From Streptomyces lunaelactis (lineage in GTDB: Bacteria; Actinomycetota; Actinomycetes; Streptomycetales; Streptomycetaceae), in the NCBI RefSeq assembly GCF_003054555.1, contig NZ_CP026304.1, positions 4,836,001 to 4,900,000 of the forward strand: a stretch of 64,000 nt of DNA, read 5' to 3'. This document shows positions 42,162-51,384 of this stretch, piece after piece (the first letter of the stretch is position 1; every line of letters begins with the position of its first letter). A program made the position numbers and the translations under genes. Under the pieces are notes generated by a model. The model searched no databases, had not been told where the DNA came from, and saw nothing but the letters and a program-made list of their open reading frames with translations.

Positions 42162-43133
42162 ATGAGCAAGATCTCGCGCATCGCGGGCGCAATACTCGGT
42201 GCGGTCGCCCTGACGGGTTCTCTCGCCGCATGCGGTGGCGACAGCCTGGAGAAGGAGAAGGGCGGCTCCGACTCGGCCGGCGCGGCGGGCGGGAAGGGCA
42301 CGCTCGTCGTCGGTGCGGCGGCCTTCACGGAGTCCAAGGTGCTCGCCGAGCTGTATGCCCAGATCCTGAGCGACGCCGGATACAAGACGTCCGTCACCAC
42401 GGTGAAGAACCGTGAGCTGTACGAACCCTCCCTGGAGAAGGGCGAGATCGACGTCGTACCGGAATACGCCGCGACGATCGCCGAATTCCTCAATGCCAAG
42501 GTGAACGGGCCGAAGGCGCCCGACGAGAAGCCGGTGGCCTCCGGTGATGTCAACGCCACGGTCGCCGCCCTCACCGGGCTCGCCGGGCCGCGCGGGCTGA
42601 AGGTGCTTCCCGCCGGTGCGGCCGTCGATCAGAACGCCTTCGCGGTGAGCAGGGAATTCGCTGAGAAGAACAAGCTCAAGACCCTGTCCGATCTTGGAAA
42701 GTCGAAGCTGAAGGTGAAGATCGCGGCGGGCGACGAGTGCGAGGTGCGGCCGTTCTGCGCGCCGGGTCTGAAGAAGGTCTACGGCATCGACGTAGCGGGC
42801 ATCGACCCCAAGGGTGTCGGCACCCCGCAGGCCAAGCAGGCGGTCAAGGACGGTGACGACCAGCTGGTGCTGACCACCACCACCGACGCGGTGCTGGACG
42901 GACTGGTCTTCCTGGAGGACGACAAGAAGCTCCAGAACGCCGACAACGTCCTCCCGGTGGTCAATGCCAAGGACGCGGGCGCCAAGGAGATAGCCGACGC
43001 GCTCGACAAGCTGACCAAGGTGCTGACGACCGAGGATCTTGCCGAGTTGAACCGCAAGGTGGACGCCGAGCGCGCGAAGCCCCAGGACGCGGCGAAGGCA
43101 TATCTCGAGTCCAAGGGGCTGCTCAAGAAGTAG
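42162..43133 (+). CDS. Osmoprotectant ABC importer, substrate-binding lipoprotein
   Basis: 323 residues from the ATG at 42162 with GGAGAA upstream. Lipobox LAAC after a hydrophobic signal. The OpuAC/ProX-type domain is marked by VVGAAAFTESKVLAELYAQ, the YEPSLEKGEIDVVPEYAAT segment and the TTTTDAVLDGLVFLEDDK region near the C-terminus. Likely ligands are glycine betaine, choline or carnitine. A 11-bp-stem hairpin ends the operon. Confidence 0.93.
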   Translation: MSKISRIAGAILGAVALTGSLAACGGDSLEKEKGGSDSAGAAGGKGTLVVGAAAFTESKVLAELYAQILSDAGYKTSVTTVKNRELYEPSLEKGEIDVVPEYAATIAEFLNAKVNGPKAPDEKPVASGDVNATVAALTGLAGPRGLKVLPAGAAVDQNAFAVSREFAEKNKLKTLSDLGKSKLKVKIAAGDECEVRPFCAPGLKKVYGIDVAGIDPKGVGTPQAKQAVKDGDDQLVLTTTTDAVLDGLVFLEDDKKLQNADNVLPVVNAKDAGAKEIADALDKLTKVLTTEDLAELNRKVDAERAKPQDAAKAYLESKGLLKK

Positions 43134-43139
43134 TCATCG

Positions 43140-43180
43140 GTCGGCCCGGCGTTCTTCATCAAGAGATTTGCCGGGCCGAC
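43140..43180 (+). terminator. Terminator of the osmoprotectant operon
   Basis: GTCGGCCCGGC (43140-43150) pairs exactly with 43170-43180 around a 19-nt AT-rich loop. Confidence 0.7.
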
Positions 43181-43217
43181 ACCCCATTCGGCGTCTACGC
43201 ACGGTAAATTTCGGGCC

Positions 43218-44204
43218 ATGCCACGTGGACGCCACCGTCATTCCCCGCCCCTGCACAGGCTGCTGCCGCCTTCAGCGGTAGCCGGAGCGTCGGTTCTGTG
43301 CGCCGCCGGCGCGTGGTTTCTGGCGGAGCCGGTCATGCTCAGATCCCTGGTCGGCGCGGCCGCGGCCGCGGCCGTGACCGGCGCGGTCCTCATGCGCGCT
43401 TGGGACCGGAGCGCCGGTCGCCGGGTCGCGGAGCTCACGCGCGCCCGCGCGAGCGACGAGTGGAAGACCGAAGAACGCCTGGCGGAACTCGAGACGGACC
43501 TCGAGGAATCCCGCGAGCTGCGCACCAAGCTGGACGCGAGGCTGCGTGCCAAGCGGGTCGAGCTCGCCGGGCTGCGCAGTGAGCACGCCGCGCTGCTGCG
43601 GCGGTACGCGACCGCGGAGACCGAGCGTGCCACCGCGCTCGAGGGCCGCAGGCAGCTCGCGCTCGAAGCGGCGTCGCCCGCCAAGGCCTTGCCCCCGGCC
43701 GGGACCACGCCCACCCCGGCGACGTATCTGCGCGCCAACAAGGCGCTGGACGACCTGTCGCGCAACGCCGCGTCGCAGGAGGCGAAGCGCACCGTCGAGG
43801 AAGCCCGCGCCCGTGATCTGGCCGAGCGGGCCCGGGAGGCGGACGAACCGCAGGGGAAGCACGCGGCGGCCGCCGGGGCAGAGCAGCACAGCCGCCCGAC
43901 GTCCGCCGTCCCCGCCAGGCGTCCCGTCCCGGCGGCGACAGCGATCGTTCCGTACGGACCGCAGCGCCGCCCCGCCCGCCGTCCCGAAGGCGGCTTCGAC
44001 TTCTTCGGTACGGCTGCCGGTCCGGGAGCGCAGAAGGCCATCGAGGCCGCGCAGAACGAGGACCTCGCGGATGTGGTGGGCGAGGAGGCCCTGGCCGCGC
44101 AGCTCAGGACGGACGGCCGCGTGGTCGGCAAGGTGATCGACCTGACCGCGCACGACGAGACGGAGCAGCTGGACGTCGTGGAGCTGCGCAGCGCGATTTC
44201 GTAG
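43218..44204 (+). CDS. Membrane-anchored coiled-coil protein, unknown function
   Basis: 328 residues. Two hydrophobic segments near the N-terminus (ASVLCAAGAWFLAEPVML and AAAAAAVTGAVLM) are followed by a long charged helical stretch with heptad character (RLAELETDLEESRELRTKLDARLR), then a low-complexity Pro/Arg linker and a conserved C-terminal segment KVIDLTAHDETEQLDVVELRSAI. It resembles streptomycete secreted/coiled-coil hypotheticals. No enzyme motif is present; a scaffold role is possible. Confidence 0.7.
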   Translation: MPRGRHRHSPPLHRLLPPSAVAGASVLCAAGAWFLAEPVMLRSLVGAAAAAAVTGAVLMRAWDRSAGRRVAELTRARASDEWKTEERLAELETDLEESRELRTKLDARLRAKRVELAGLRSEHAALLRRYATAETERATALEGRRQLALEAASPAKALPPAGTTPTPATYLRANKALDDLSRNAASQEAKRTVEEARARDLAERAREADEPQGKHAAAAGAEQHSRPTSAVPARRPVPAATAIVPYGPQRRPARRPEGGFDFFGTAAGPGAQKAIEAAQNEDLADVVGEEALAAQLRTDGRVVGKVIDLTAHDETEQLDVVELRSAIS

Positions 44205-44270
44205 ACGGCGGCCGGGTTTCCCGTCTCCCGGGCCCCGTTGCCTGCGGAGCCGCGTTGCTTGCGGGACGCG

Positions 44271-45413
44271 CTACTTGTCGATGTCGCCGACGACGAAGAA
44301 GAGCGAGCCCAGGATCGCCACCATGTCCGAGACCAGCGTCCCGGGCAGCAGCTCCGTCAGCGCCTGGATGTTGTTGAACGAAGCCGAGCGCAGCTTCAGC
44401 CGGTACGGGGTCTTCTCGCCCTTGGACACCAGGTAGTAGCCGTTGATGCCGAGCGGGTTCTCGGTCCAGGCGTAGGTGTGGCCCTCGGGGGCCTTGAGCA
44501 CCTTCGGCAGCCGCTGGTTGATCGGCCCGGGCGGCAGGTCCGCGATCCGGTCGAGGCAGGCGTCGGCGAGGTCCAGCGCGTTGTGGGTCTGGTCCAGCAG
44601 GATCTCGAAGCGGGCCAGGCAGTCGCCCTCGGTGCGGGTGACGACCTTGAGCGTGTCCTGGAGCTCCCCGTACGCGAGATACGGCTCGTCGCGGCGCAGA
44701 TCGAAGTCGACGCCGGACCCGCGGGCGATGGGGCCGCTGACTCCGTACGCGTGGACCGCCTCGGGGGAGAGGACGCCGACGCCGCGCGTACGGCCGCGGA
44801 AGATCTCGTTGCCGAGGACCAGCCGGTCGTAGATGTCCATCCGGGAGCGGAGCTCCGCCACCGAGTGCCGCGCGCGCCCGAGCCAGCCCGCGGGGAGGTC
44901 CTCCTTGAGGCCGCCGACCCGGTTGAACATGTAGTGCATCCGGCCGCCGGAGACCTCCTCCATGACGTGCTGGAGGTCCTCCCGCTCGCGGAAGGCGTGG
45001 AAGATCGGGGTGATGCCGCCCAGTTCGAGGGGGTACGACCCGAGGAACATGAGGTGGTTGAGGACCCGGTTGAGCTCGGCGAGCAGAGTGCGGGTCCAGA
45101 CCGCGCGCTGCGGGACCTCCATGCCGAGCATCCGCTCGACGGCCATGACGACGCCGAGCTCGTTGGAGAAGGCGGAGAGCCAGTCGTGGCGGTTGGCGAG
45201 CATCACGATCTGGCGGTAGTCGCGCGCCTCGAAGAGCTTCTCGGCGCCGCGGTGCATATAGCCGATGACGGGCTCGGCGTGCTGGATGCGCTCTCCGTCG
45301 AGGACGAGACGGAGGCGGAGGACGCCGTGGGTGGAGGGGTGCTGGGGGCCGATGTTGAGCACCATGTCGGTGCTCTCCGCCGCGCCGCCGATGCCGACCG
45401 TGGTCTCCGTCAT
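44271..45413 (-). CDS. nuoD: NADH-quinone oxidoreductase subunit D, second copy
   Basis: 380 residues, shorter than the usual 400-440. [22 protein letters not shown] and [16 protein letters not shown] are the 49-kDa/NuoD signatures, with [12 protein letters not shown] and the C-terminal [13 protein letters not shown]. No other complex I genes are near, so this is an orphan NuoD beside a MidA-type methyltransferase, in addition to any full nuo operon elsewhere. Arg55 (in HRG) corresponds to the NDUFS2 arginine dimethylated by NDUFAF7 in mammals. Confidence 0.92.
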   Translation of the reverse strand: MTETTVGIGGAAESTDMVLNIGPQHPSTHGVLRLRLVLDGERIQHAEPVIGYMHRGAEKLFEARDYRQIVMLANRHDWLSAFSNELGVVMAVERMLGMEVPQRAVWTRTLLAELNRVLNHLMFLGSYPLELGGITPIFHAFREREDLQHVMEEVSGGRMHYMFNRVGGLKEDLPAGWLGRARHSVAELRSRMDIYDRLVLGNEIFRGRTRGVGVLSPEAVHAYGVSGPIARGSGVDFDLRRDEPYLAYGELQDTLKVVTRTEGDCLARFEILLDQTHNALDLADACLDRIADLPPGPINQRLPKVLKAPEGHTYAWTENPLGINGYYLVSKGEKTPYRLKLRSASFNNIQALTELLPGTLVSDMVAILGSLFFVVGDIDK

Positions 45414-45490
45414 GGGTCCAGTATTCCCTGTGCGGTCAGCACCCGGGGCTCCACCCCGGACAAAACGCGGCCGAAGGTCGCGCAAGCCGC

Positions 45491-46459
45491 TCAGGTCGTG
45501 GGCCCGCACGGTCGGACCCGCTGGCGCAGCCAGCCGAAGTCGCCCAGGCCGCCGCGCGACGTCAGTTCCGCCGCCTCGCCCGCCGTCGACAGCGCGCGGA
45601 TGTACGCCGCCGGGTCGGACGTCGCCAGCGACAGCGGCGGGCGGTCGCCCGTGACGCCCTCCTCGCGCAGCGCCTCCCGCTGCGTGAGGAGTTCCGCGCC
45701 CGGCAGCGCGCACGCGTCCAGAGCCACATGGGCCGTGATGTCGCAGCTGCCGTCCGGGACCGGGCGGACCTCGCGGCCCGAGCGGAAGCCCGTCAGCGTG
45801 CCGAACGGCGGGCGGGACGCCGCCGTGTGCGCGTAGTCGACCGCGACCGCCAGGCCCGCCCGCAGCGTGCCCACCGCCCGCGCCCACGCCTCGTCCCGCG
45901 GGCGGCCGATCTCCGCCCGCGTGCCGGGCTCCGTCAGCGGCCACCAGCGCGCCAGCCACTCCGCGTCCGCCCCCGACACCGGTTCGCCGAGCCGCTCGGC
46001 ACCGTCCGGGCGTACGAGGACGTACCGCGCCACCCCGTCCGGGTCCGCCTCGGCGACGTCCACCGGGACGTTGTCCAGCCACTCGTTGGCGAAGAGCAGT
46101 CCGCTCACGCCGGCCGGGGGCTCGGCCGTCCACTCGATGCGGGGGTCCAGGCCGGCCGGCCGGTCCGCCCGCTCGACGGCGTACGCCCGTACCGGGAAAC
46201 CGGACGGCAGCGCGGCGAGTACGCCGGTGAGCAGCTCGCCGCGGCCCGCGCCGATGTCGACGAGGGCCGGCTCGTCAAGCTCGAGGGACGTCAGCAGCCG
46301 GGCCACCGCGGAGGCGAACAGCGGCGACGCGTGCACCGACGTACGGAAGTGGCCGGCCGGTCCCTCGGGCCGCAGATAGAAGCCGCCCGGCCCGTACAGC
46401 GCCGCTTCCGCCGCTTCCCGCCAGCCTCGCCACTGACACGACTCATCCATCACGCGCAC
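45491..46459 (-). CDS. SAM-dependent methyltransferase, MidA/NDUFAF7-type
   Basis: About 322 residues from a GTG at 46459 (AGGTGGAG upstream; an ATG three codons later also fits). SAM motif [15 protein letters not shown] and post-motif [16 protein letters not shown] belong to the Methyltransf_28/NDUFAF7 family. In eukaryotes NDUFAF7 dimethylates the NuoD homologue NDUFS2. Here the gene lies 77 bp upstream of nuoD on the same strand, so the same substrate is a strong prediction. Confidence 0.85.
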   Translation of the reverse strand: MRVMDESCQWRGWREAAEAALYGPGGFYLRPEGPAGHFRTSVHASPLFASAVARLLTSLELDEPALVDIGAGRGELLTGVLAALPSGFPVRAYAVERADRPAGLDPRIEWTAEPPAGVSGLLFANEWLDNVPVDVAEADPDGVARYVLVRPDGAERLGEPVSGADAEWLARWWPLTEPGTRAEIGRPRDEAWARAVGTLRAGLAVAVDYAHTAASRPPFGTLTGFRSGREVRPVPDGSCDITAHVALDACALPGAELLTQREALREEGVTGDRPPLSLATSDPAAYIRALSTAGEAAELTSRGGLGDFGWLRQRVRPCGPTT

Positions 46460-46509
46460 AAGTCTCCACCTTGCGGAGTACGCCTCCGCCGCCCGGATCG
46501 CTCCTCCGG

Positions 46510-46549
46510 TTGACCCCTGCACCTACCTCCTTTCCCTACGCTGGGTTAC
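46510..46549 (+). promoter_or_regulatory. Possible leaderless promoter of the sensor kinase
   Basis: TACGCT at 46537-46542 lies 7 bp before the GTG at 46550, so transcription could begin at the start codon, and no ribosome binding site is present. TTGACC at 46510-46515 is a candidate -35 hexamer, though the 21-bp spacing is long. Confidence 0.4.
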
Positions 46550-47749
46550 GTGCAGCGCCTCTATGACTTCATCCGCAGACACCCGACGGGCGTCGACAGC
46601 TTCTGGGCTGTGATGCTCTTCGGGTTCTCCATGCTGTGGGTAATCCAGGTTCCGGTCGGGATCGGGCCCCGTATCTCGGCGGCCCTGATCGTTCTGCTGC
46701 TGAGTCTGGTCGTGGCGCTGCGCCGCCGTATGCCGGAGAAGATGCTGATCCTCGCCGCGGTCCTGGGCCTCGCCCAGCTCGCGCTGGACATCGAGGTCAA
46801 CCCGGCCGACTTCGCGATGCTGGTCATCATCTACACCGTCGCCGCCCACGACGGGTCGCGCTGGACATCCCGGCTGGCGCTCGTCGGCGGGCTGTCCGCG
46901 GCCACGCTGGCGCAGGTGCGCTGGCCGGAGGAGACCACCGGCGTCGGCGGCAGGATCCTCTTCACGATCTTCATGACCGTGCCGTTCGCGCTCGCCTGGG
47001 TGCTCGGCGACTCGATACGCACCCGGCGCGCGTACTTCGCCCAGCTCGAGGAGCGCGCCACCCGGCTGGAGAAGGAGCGTGAGGCGCAGTCGAAGGTCGC
47101 GGTCGCGGCGGAGCGGGCACGGATCGCGCGCGAGCTGCACGATGTCGTCGCTCACAACGTCTCGGTGATGGTGGTGCAGGCGGACGGCGCCGCCTACGTC
47201 CTGGACGCCGCCCCCGACCAGGCCAAGCAGGCGCTGGAGACCATCTCGAGCACCGGCCGCCAGGCGCTCGCGGAGATGCGCAGACTCCTCGGCGTACTGC
47301 GCACCGGCGATGCCCCCGAGAGCGGTGAGTACGTCCCGCAGCCCGATGTGCAGCAGATAGAGGACTTGGTCGAGCAGGTGCGCAGCGCGGGTCTGACCGT
47401 GGACTTCAAGATCGAGGGAACGCCGCGCCCGCTGCCCAGCGGCGTCGAGCTCACCGCGTACCGCATCGTCCAGGAGGCGCTGACGAACACGCGCAAGCAC
47501 GGCGGCCCGGAGGCCGGTGCCAGCGTGCGCCTGGTCTACTTCGACGACGGGCTCGGGCTGCTGGTGGAGGACGACGGCCGGGGCTCGGCGCACGAGCTGT
47601 ACGAGGACGGCGGCGCGGACGGGCGCGGCCACGGGCTCATCGGTATGCGCGAGCGCATCGGTATGGTCGGCGGCACGCTGGACGCGGGGCCTCGGCCCGG
47701 CGGCGGCTTCCGGATCAGCGCACTGCTTCCCCTCAAGCCCGCCCACTAG
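46550..47749 (+). CDS. Two-component sensor histidine kinase, NarL-pair type
   Basis: 399 residues. Four to five membrane helices in the first 155 residues with hardly any extracytoplasmic loop, then the HisKA_3 segment with His197 in ARIARELHDVVAHNVSVM and the HATPase_c domain (EALTNTRKHGG, DDGRGSA, GLIGMRERIGMVGG). Such intramembrane-sensing kinases detect envelope stress or membrane changes. It lies 19 bp before its response regulator. Confidence 0.94.
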   Translation: MQRLYDFIRRHPTGVDSFWAVMLFGFSMLWVIQVPVGIGPRISAALIVLLLSLVVALRRRMPEKMLILAAVLGLAQLALDIEVNPADFAMLVIIYTVAAHDGSRWTSRLALVGGLSAATLAQVRWPEETTGVGGRILFTIFMTVPFALAWVLGDSIRTRRAYFAQLEERATRLEKEREAQSKVAVAAERARIARELHDVVAHNVSVMVVQADGAAYVLDAAPDQAKQALETISSTGRQALAEMRRLLGVLRTGDAPESGEYVPQPDVQQIEDLVEQVRSAGLTVDFKIEGTPRPLPSGVELTAYRIVQEALTNTRKHGGPEAGASVRLVYFDDGLGLLVEDDGRGSAHELYEDGGADGRGHGLIGMRERIGMVGGTLDAGPRPGGGFRISALLPLKPAH

Positions 47750-47768
47750 AGATCGAGGACCCCCTGAC

Positions 47769-48446
47769 ATGTCCATCCGCGTGATGCTCGTCGACGACCA
47801 GGTGCTGCTGCGCACCGGATTCCGGATGGTCCTCGCCGCCCAGCCGGACATGGAGGTCGTCGCCGAGGCGGGCGACGGCGCGGAGGCGATCGAGAATCTC
47901 CGCTCCACCGCCGTGGACGTGGTGCTGATGGACGTACGCATGCCGCGGCTGGACGGCGTCGAGGCGACGCGGCGCATCTGCGCCGAGCCGGACGCCCCCA
48001 AGGTGCTGATCCTGACCACCTTCGACCTGGACGAGTACGCGTTCTCCGGGCTGAAGGCGGGCGCCAGCGGCTTCATGCTCAAGGATGTGCCGCCCGCGGA
48101 ACTGCTCGGCGCGATCCGCTCGGTGCACAGCGGCGACGCGGTCGTCGCGCCGTCTACGACGCGGCGGCTGCTCGACCGCTTCTCGCCGCTGCTGCCGAGC
48201 AGCGGCAACGAGCCGCGGAACAAGCAGCTGGAGCGGCTGACCGAGCGCGAACGCGAGGTGATGCTGCTGGTCGCGCAGGGCCTGTCGAACGGCGAGATCG
48301 CGGCGCGGCTCGTGCTCTCCGAGGCCACGGTCAAGACGCATGTGGGCCGCATTCTCACCAAGCTGGGCCTGCGGGACCGGGTGCAGGTGGTGGTGCTGGC
48401 GTACGAGTCGGGGCTGGTGCGGGCCGGCGGGGGCAGCGTGTCCTGA
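47769..48446 (+). CDS. Response regulator, NarL/LuxR family
   Basis: 225 residues from the ATG at 47769. Receiver domain with VLMDVRMP (Asp55 as phospho-acceptor), LTTFDLDEYAFSGLKAGASGF and a C-terminal LuxR helix-turn-helix (LTEREREVMLLVAQGLSNGEIA, then TVKTHVGRILTKLGL). Paired with the kinase upstream. The regulated genes are unknown; no obvious target palindrome was found nearby. Confidence 0.95.
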   Translation: MSIRVMLVDDQVLLRTGFRMVLAAQPDMEVVAEAGDGAEAIENLRSTAVDVVLMDVRMPRLDGVEATRRICAEPDAPKVLILTTFDLDEYAFSGLKAGASGFMLKDVPPAELLGAIRSVHSGDAVVAPSTTRRLLDRFSPLLPSSGNEPRNKQLERLTEREREVMLLVAQGLSNGEIAARLVLSEATVKTHVGRILTKLGLRDRVQVVVLAYESGLVRAGGGSVS

Positions 48447-48470
48447 GATCTGCCGCGACGGTTCGGCAGG

Positions 48471-48578
48471 CGCGCGATCCAGGTCACGGAGTACGGCGGC
48501 CCCGAGGCGCTGCGGCTGGTCGAGACGCCGGCGCCGGAGCCCGGACACGGCCTGAGCGGTGTCCCCGGGGCCGCTTAG
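48471..48578 (+). pseudogene. N-terminal scrap of a zinc-type quinone oxidoreductase
   Basis: The frame reads RAIQVTEYGGPEALRLVETP and runs out at TAG (48576-48578), exactly like the first 30 residues of NADPH:quinone reductase-type enzymes. A start codon is missing: AGG stands where ATG would be. It overlaps the stop of the ArsR-type gene by 4 bp. It is a second oxidoreductase scrap, besides that at 4072. Confidence 0.55.
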
Positions 48579-49705
48579 CGGAGCACCGTCTCCAGGAAGT
48601 CGCTGCCGAGCCGGGCGACGGCGGTCACGTCCAGCTGGTGCAGTACGTACCGGCCGCGCCGCCTGGTCGAGATCAGCCCGGCTTTCTTCAGTACGGCGAG
48701 ATGGCGGGAGACCTCGGGCGCGGTGATCCCGTACGCGTCCGCCAGCTCGCTGGTCGTGTACGGGGCGCGGGCGAGGTTGCGGCACAGCCGCATGCGCATG
48801 GGGTGGGCCAGCGCCTCCATCCGCAGCTTCAACAGCTCGACGGGGGCGGGGCCGGGCAGTTCGGGTGAGCCGACTGGGTAGTGGATCACCGGCCGCCAGC
48901 CCGGCGCGTGCAGCACCATCAGATGCGGCCAGCCGAAGCTGGACGGGACGAGGGTGAGCCCGGCGCCGACGGCGGGGTCGACGGCGGTGGTCCGCCCGTC
49001 CGCGAGTTTGTCGGCGCTGATACGGGTGCGGTCCTCGTCGACTGCGAGTGCGGGAGAGACGGCGTGCAGCGCCTCAGCGAGGCCCTTGCGGCGCAGCAGC
49101 TCGGTCTTGTGCCGGGCGTCGGCCGCGAGCTGGGTGCTCACGCGTCGCCAGGTGTCGGCGAAGAAGGCCCGGTCGCAGTCCTCGAACAGACGCCGCGCCC
49201 AGGCACGTACCGAGGCTGGGTCGTCCAGCAGCCGCCGGGTGAAGTCCAGTTGCTTGGGGCCGCGGGTGGCGGCGAGTTCGAGTGCGCGCTCGCGGCGGGC
49301 GGGGTCACCAAGGGCGGACGGGCCGCCGATTCCGTACGTACTGGCGCAGGTGAACTCCAGGGCCGCGGAGACGAAGCGCTCGTCGTCGAGCCGGTCGAGC
49401 TGGTCCAGCTCTTCGGCGAGGGTGGCGCCGGTCCTGCCGTTCGCCCCGTTGAGGGCCGCAGGCAGGCCGGCGAACGGCATGAAGACGTCCGAGAAGGTGG
49501 ACCGCCAGAGGAAGTCGGCCTCGTGCAGCCGGTCGGCGAGATCGGGCTTGAGCCCGGCGGAGGTCGCGGTGGCCCAGCCGTGCAGCCCTGGGTGATGTGC
49601 GGGCTCGGCGAGCGCGTGCAGCGCCACGCCCAGCTCGGCGAGGGGAGAAATCTCGAAGACGATGCGCTCGGGGGGCAGCCCCGCGATCTCGATGGTCACG
49701 CTCAC
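48575..49705 (-). CDS. ArsR-type transcriptional regulator with DUF5937
   Basis: 376 residues from a GTG at 49705. The last 90 residues are a winged helix (LAHPMRMRLCRNLARAPYTTSELADAYGITAPEVSRHLAVLKKAGLI); the first 280 are the DUF5937 domain. No cysteine-rich metal site is seen, so the trigger is not a metal by analogy with ArsR. It is divergent from a small unknown gene at 49804 across 98 bp. Confidence 0.86.
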   Translation of the reverse strand: MSVTIEIAGLPPERIVFEISPLAELGVALHALAEPAHHPGLHGWATATSAGLKPDLADRLHEADFLWRSTFSDVFMPFAGLPAALNGANGRTGATLAEELDQLDRLDDERFVSAALEFTCASTYGIGGPSALGDPARRERALELAATRGPKQLDFTRRLLDDPASVRAWARRLFEDCDRAFFADTWRRVSTQLAADARHKTELLRRKGLAEALHAVSPALAVDEDRTRISADKLADGRTTAVDPAVGAGLTLVPSSFGWPHLMVLHAPGWRPVIHYPVGSPELPGPAPVELLKLRMEALAHPMRMRLCRNLARAPYTTSELADAYGITAPEVSRHLAVLKKAGLISTRRRGRYVLHQLDVTAVARLGSDFLETVLR

Positions 49706-49803
49706 GCTTCCATGGTGCGGGTACGCGGGCCGGGTCCCGCACCATTTGACGGGCCTCGTCAATCGGCGCGACGGGCGGGGCGGGGCGGGCGCAGCGTAAA
49801 GGC

Positions 49804-50028
49804 ATGAACCCCATGCATCAGTACATGCTCGACAATTACCGCGCGGCGCAGTGGGGCGGGCGGCTCCCGCCGCAGCCGGGCCTGCACGACTGGCAGGTGA
49901 TGCGCGAGCTCCGCGACTACCGCCACGTCCAAGCGGTGCTCGCGGGCCACCCGGTCCACGGCCGCCTCCGCGCGGCGCTCACCCGCCTGCTGCACCCCCG
50001 CCGCCCGGGGACGACGGGCTGCCACTGA
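49804..50028 (+). CDS. Small hypothetical protein
   Basis: 74 residues beginning MNPMHQYMLDNYRAAQWG, with HDWQVMRELRDYRHVQAVL. The composition is typical of a small streptomycete protein of unknown role. No signal peptide. It sits divergent from the ArsR-type regulator, which makes it a possible target gene. Confidence 0.6.
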   Translation: MNPMHQYMLDNYRAAQWGGRLPPQPGLHDWQVMRELRDYRHVQAVLAGHPVHGRLRAALTRLLHPRRPGTTGCH

Positions 50029-50090
50029 GGGGGCCCCACGTTTCGGGAGGGGGTGGGCCGGTGACTGGGAAGGACCGGGGTGGAGCGGTA

Positions 50091-51233
50091 CTACCCCACC
50101 CGCTCCACAAACGCCCCGACCGCCCTCCTCACATCCTCCCCCGTCCACTCCAGCCCCTCCGACGCCACCGTCACCTCCGTCACCGACACCCCCGGCGGGC
50201 ACCTGTCCGTGAACCACCTGCGGAACAGCGTCACGCCCGTCTCCTCCGACTGGCGCAGCGCCGCATCGTTCAGGGCGTCCGCCCCGTACGGCAGCCAGAC
50301 CTGGAACTGGTGCGTGTGCGGTTCCTCCGGGTGGACCCGGGACCAGGGGACGCCCGCCTCCAGGAAGCCCTCCCGCAGCGCCGCCGCGACCACCTTCGCG
50401 TGGGACACGTACGACGGCAGCCGCGGCAGCTCCCGCTCCAGCCCCAGCAGCGCCGACAGTGCCGCCGGGTACTGCTGGAAGACCTGGCCCCCGTACCGGT
50501 GCCGCCAGGTCCGCGCCTCGTCCACCAGGTCCTCCGGGCCCGCCAGCACAGCCCCCGACAGCGCGTCCAGGGACTTGTAGAAGGACACGTACACGCTGTC
50601 AGCGAGGGGCGCGATCTCGTCCAGCGGGCGGCCGAAGTGCGTCGTGCACTCCCACAGGCGCGCGCCGTCGAAATGCACCACCGCATCGCGTTCCCTCGCC
50701 GCGTCAACGACCTCCACCAACTCGTCCCACGACGGGAGTACGAAACCCGCGTCCCGCAGCGGCAGTTCCAGCATCAGCGCGCCGAACGGCTCGTCGAAGT
50801 CCCGTACCTCCTGCGCCGTCGCCGGCCGCGGCTCGTCCGTCGGGTGGACCGTCCGCAGCCCGCTCACCGCCCCGAACGCGCCCCGCTCGTGCAGCTCCGG
50901 ATGCGACACCGGATGCAGCGCCACCGTCGGATTCCCCGTACGCCCCGCCCAGCACCGCAGCGCCACCTGCTGTGCCATCGTCCCCGTCGGGAAGAACGCC
51001 GCGGCCGGGAACCCGAGCAGATCCGCCGCCCGCCGCTCCACCTCCGCGACGACCCCGCCGCCGTAGATGTCCGTCCACTCGTCCAGGTCGTAAACCCCTC
51101 CCGCGTCCGCCGCCAGCGCCGCGAGCCGTTCCCCCACGCGCTGGTCCGCCGAGGCCCGCCACAGCACCCGGTCGGAGGCCCGCCACGCTTCGAGCCTGCG
51201 CCGCCGCTCGTCCCGCTCGCTCTTGTCAGCCAT
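50091..51233 (-). CDS. L-threonine aldolase/beta-eliminating lyase family enzyme
   Basis: 380 residues from the ATG at 51233. PLP-dependent fold type I: the substrate-binding HFDGARLWE and the Lys in SFYKSLDALSGAVLAG, with a glycine-rich FFPTGTMAQQVALRC. The normal active-site SLSKGLGAPVGS is varied to SFYKSLDALSGAV, so the exact substrate may differ from threonine. Divergent from the DUF2520-panC operon. Confidence 0.82.
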   Translation of the reverse strand: MADKSERDERRRRLEAWRASDRVLWRASADQRVGERLAALAADAGGVYDLDEWTDIYGGGVVAEVERRAADLLGFPAAAFFPTGTMAQQVALRCWAGRTGNPTVALHPVSHPELHERGAFGAVSGLRTVHPTDEPRPATAQEVRDFDEPFGALMLELPLRDAGFVLPSWDELVEVVDAARERDAVVHFDGARLWECTTHFGRPLDEIAPLADSVYVSFYKSLDALSGAVLAGPEDLVDEARTWRHRYGGQVFQQYPAALSALLGLERELPRLPSYVSHAKVVAAALREGFLEAGVPWSRVHPEEPHTHQFQVWLPYGADALNDAALRQSEETGVTLFRRWFTDRCPPGVSVTEVTVASEGLEWTGEDVRRAVGAFVERVG

Positions 51234-51273
51234 GCTCCGATCATCCACCGGTCGCCGATCAGCGCCCACAGCC

Positions 51274-51300
51274 TGTGGACAACCTGGAGCCTGTGGACAA
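51274..51300 (-). promoter_or_regulatory. Two DnaA boxes in the panC-operon upstream region
   Basis: TGTGGACAA at 51274-51282 and again at 51292-51300, separated by 9 bp, are both exact complements of the Streptomyces DnaA box TTGTCCACA. They lie in the 151-bp divergent gap between the aldolase-like gene and the DUF2520-panC-nadB-nadC-coaX operon. Confidence 0.6.
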
Positions 51301-51384
51301 CTCGAAGACGCCGGGAACCGCTGGCGTAGCATGACGAGAAATCGTCCGGTACCGCCCGCGGACTGGAACGGAAGGCCCCACCGC

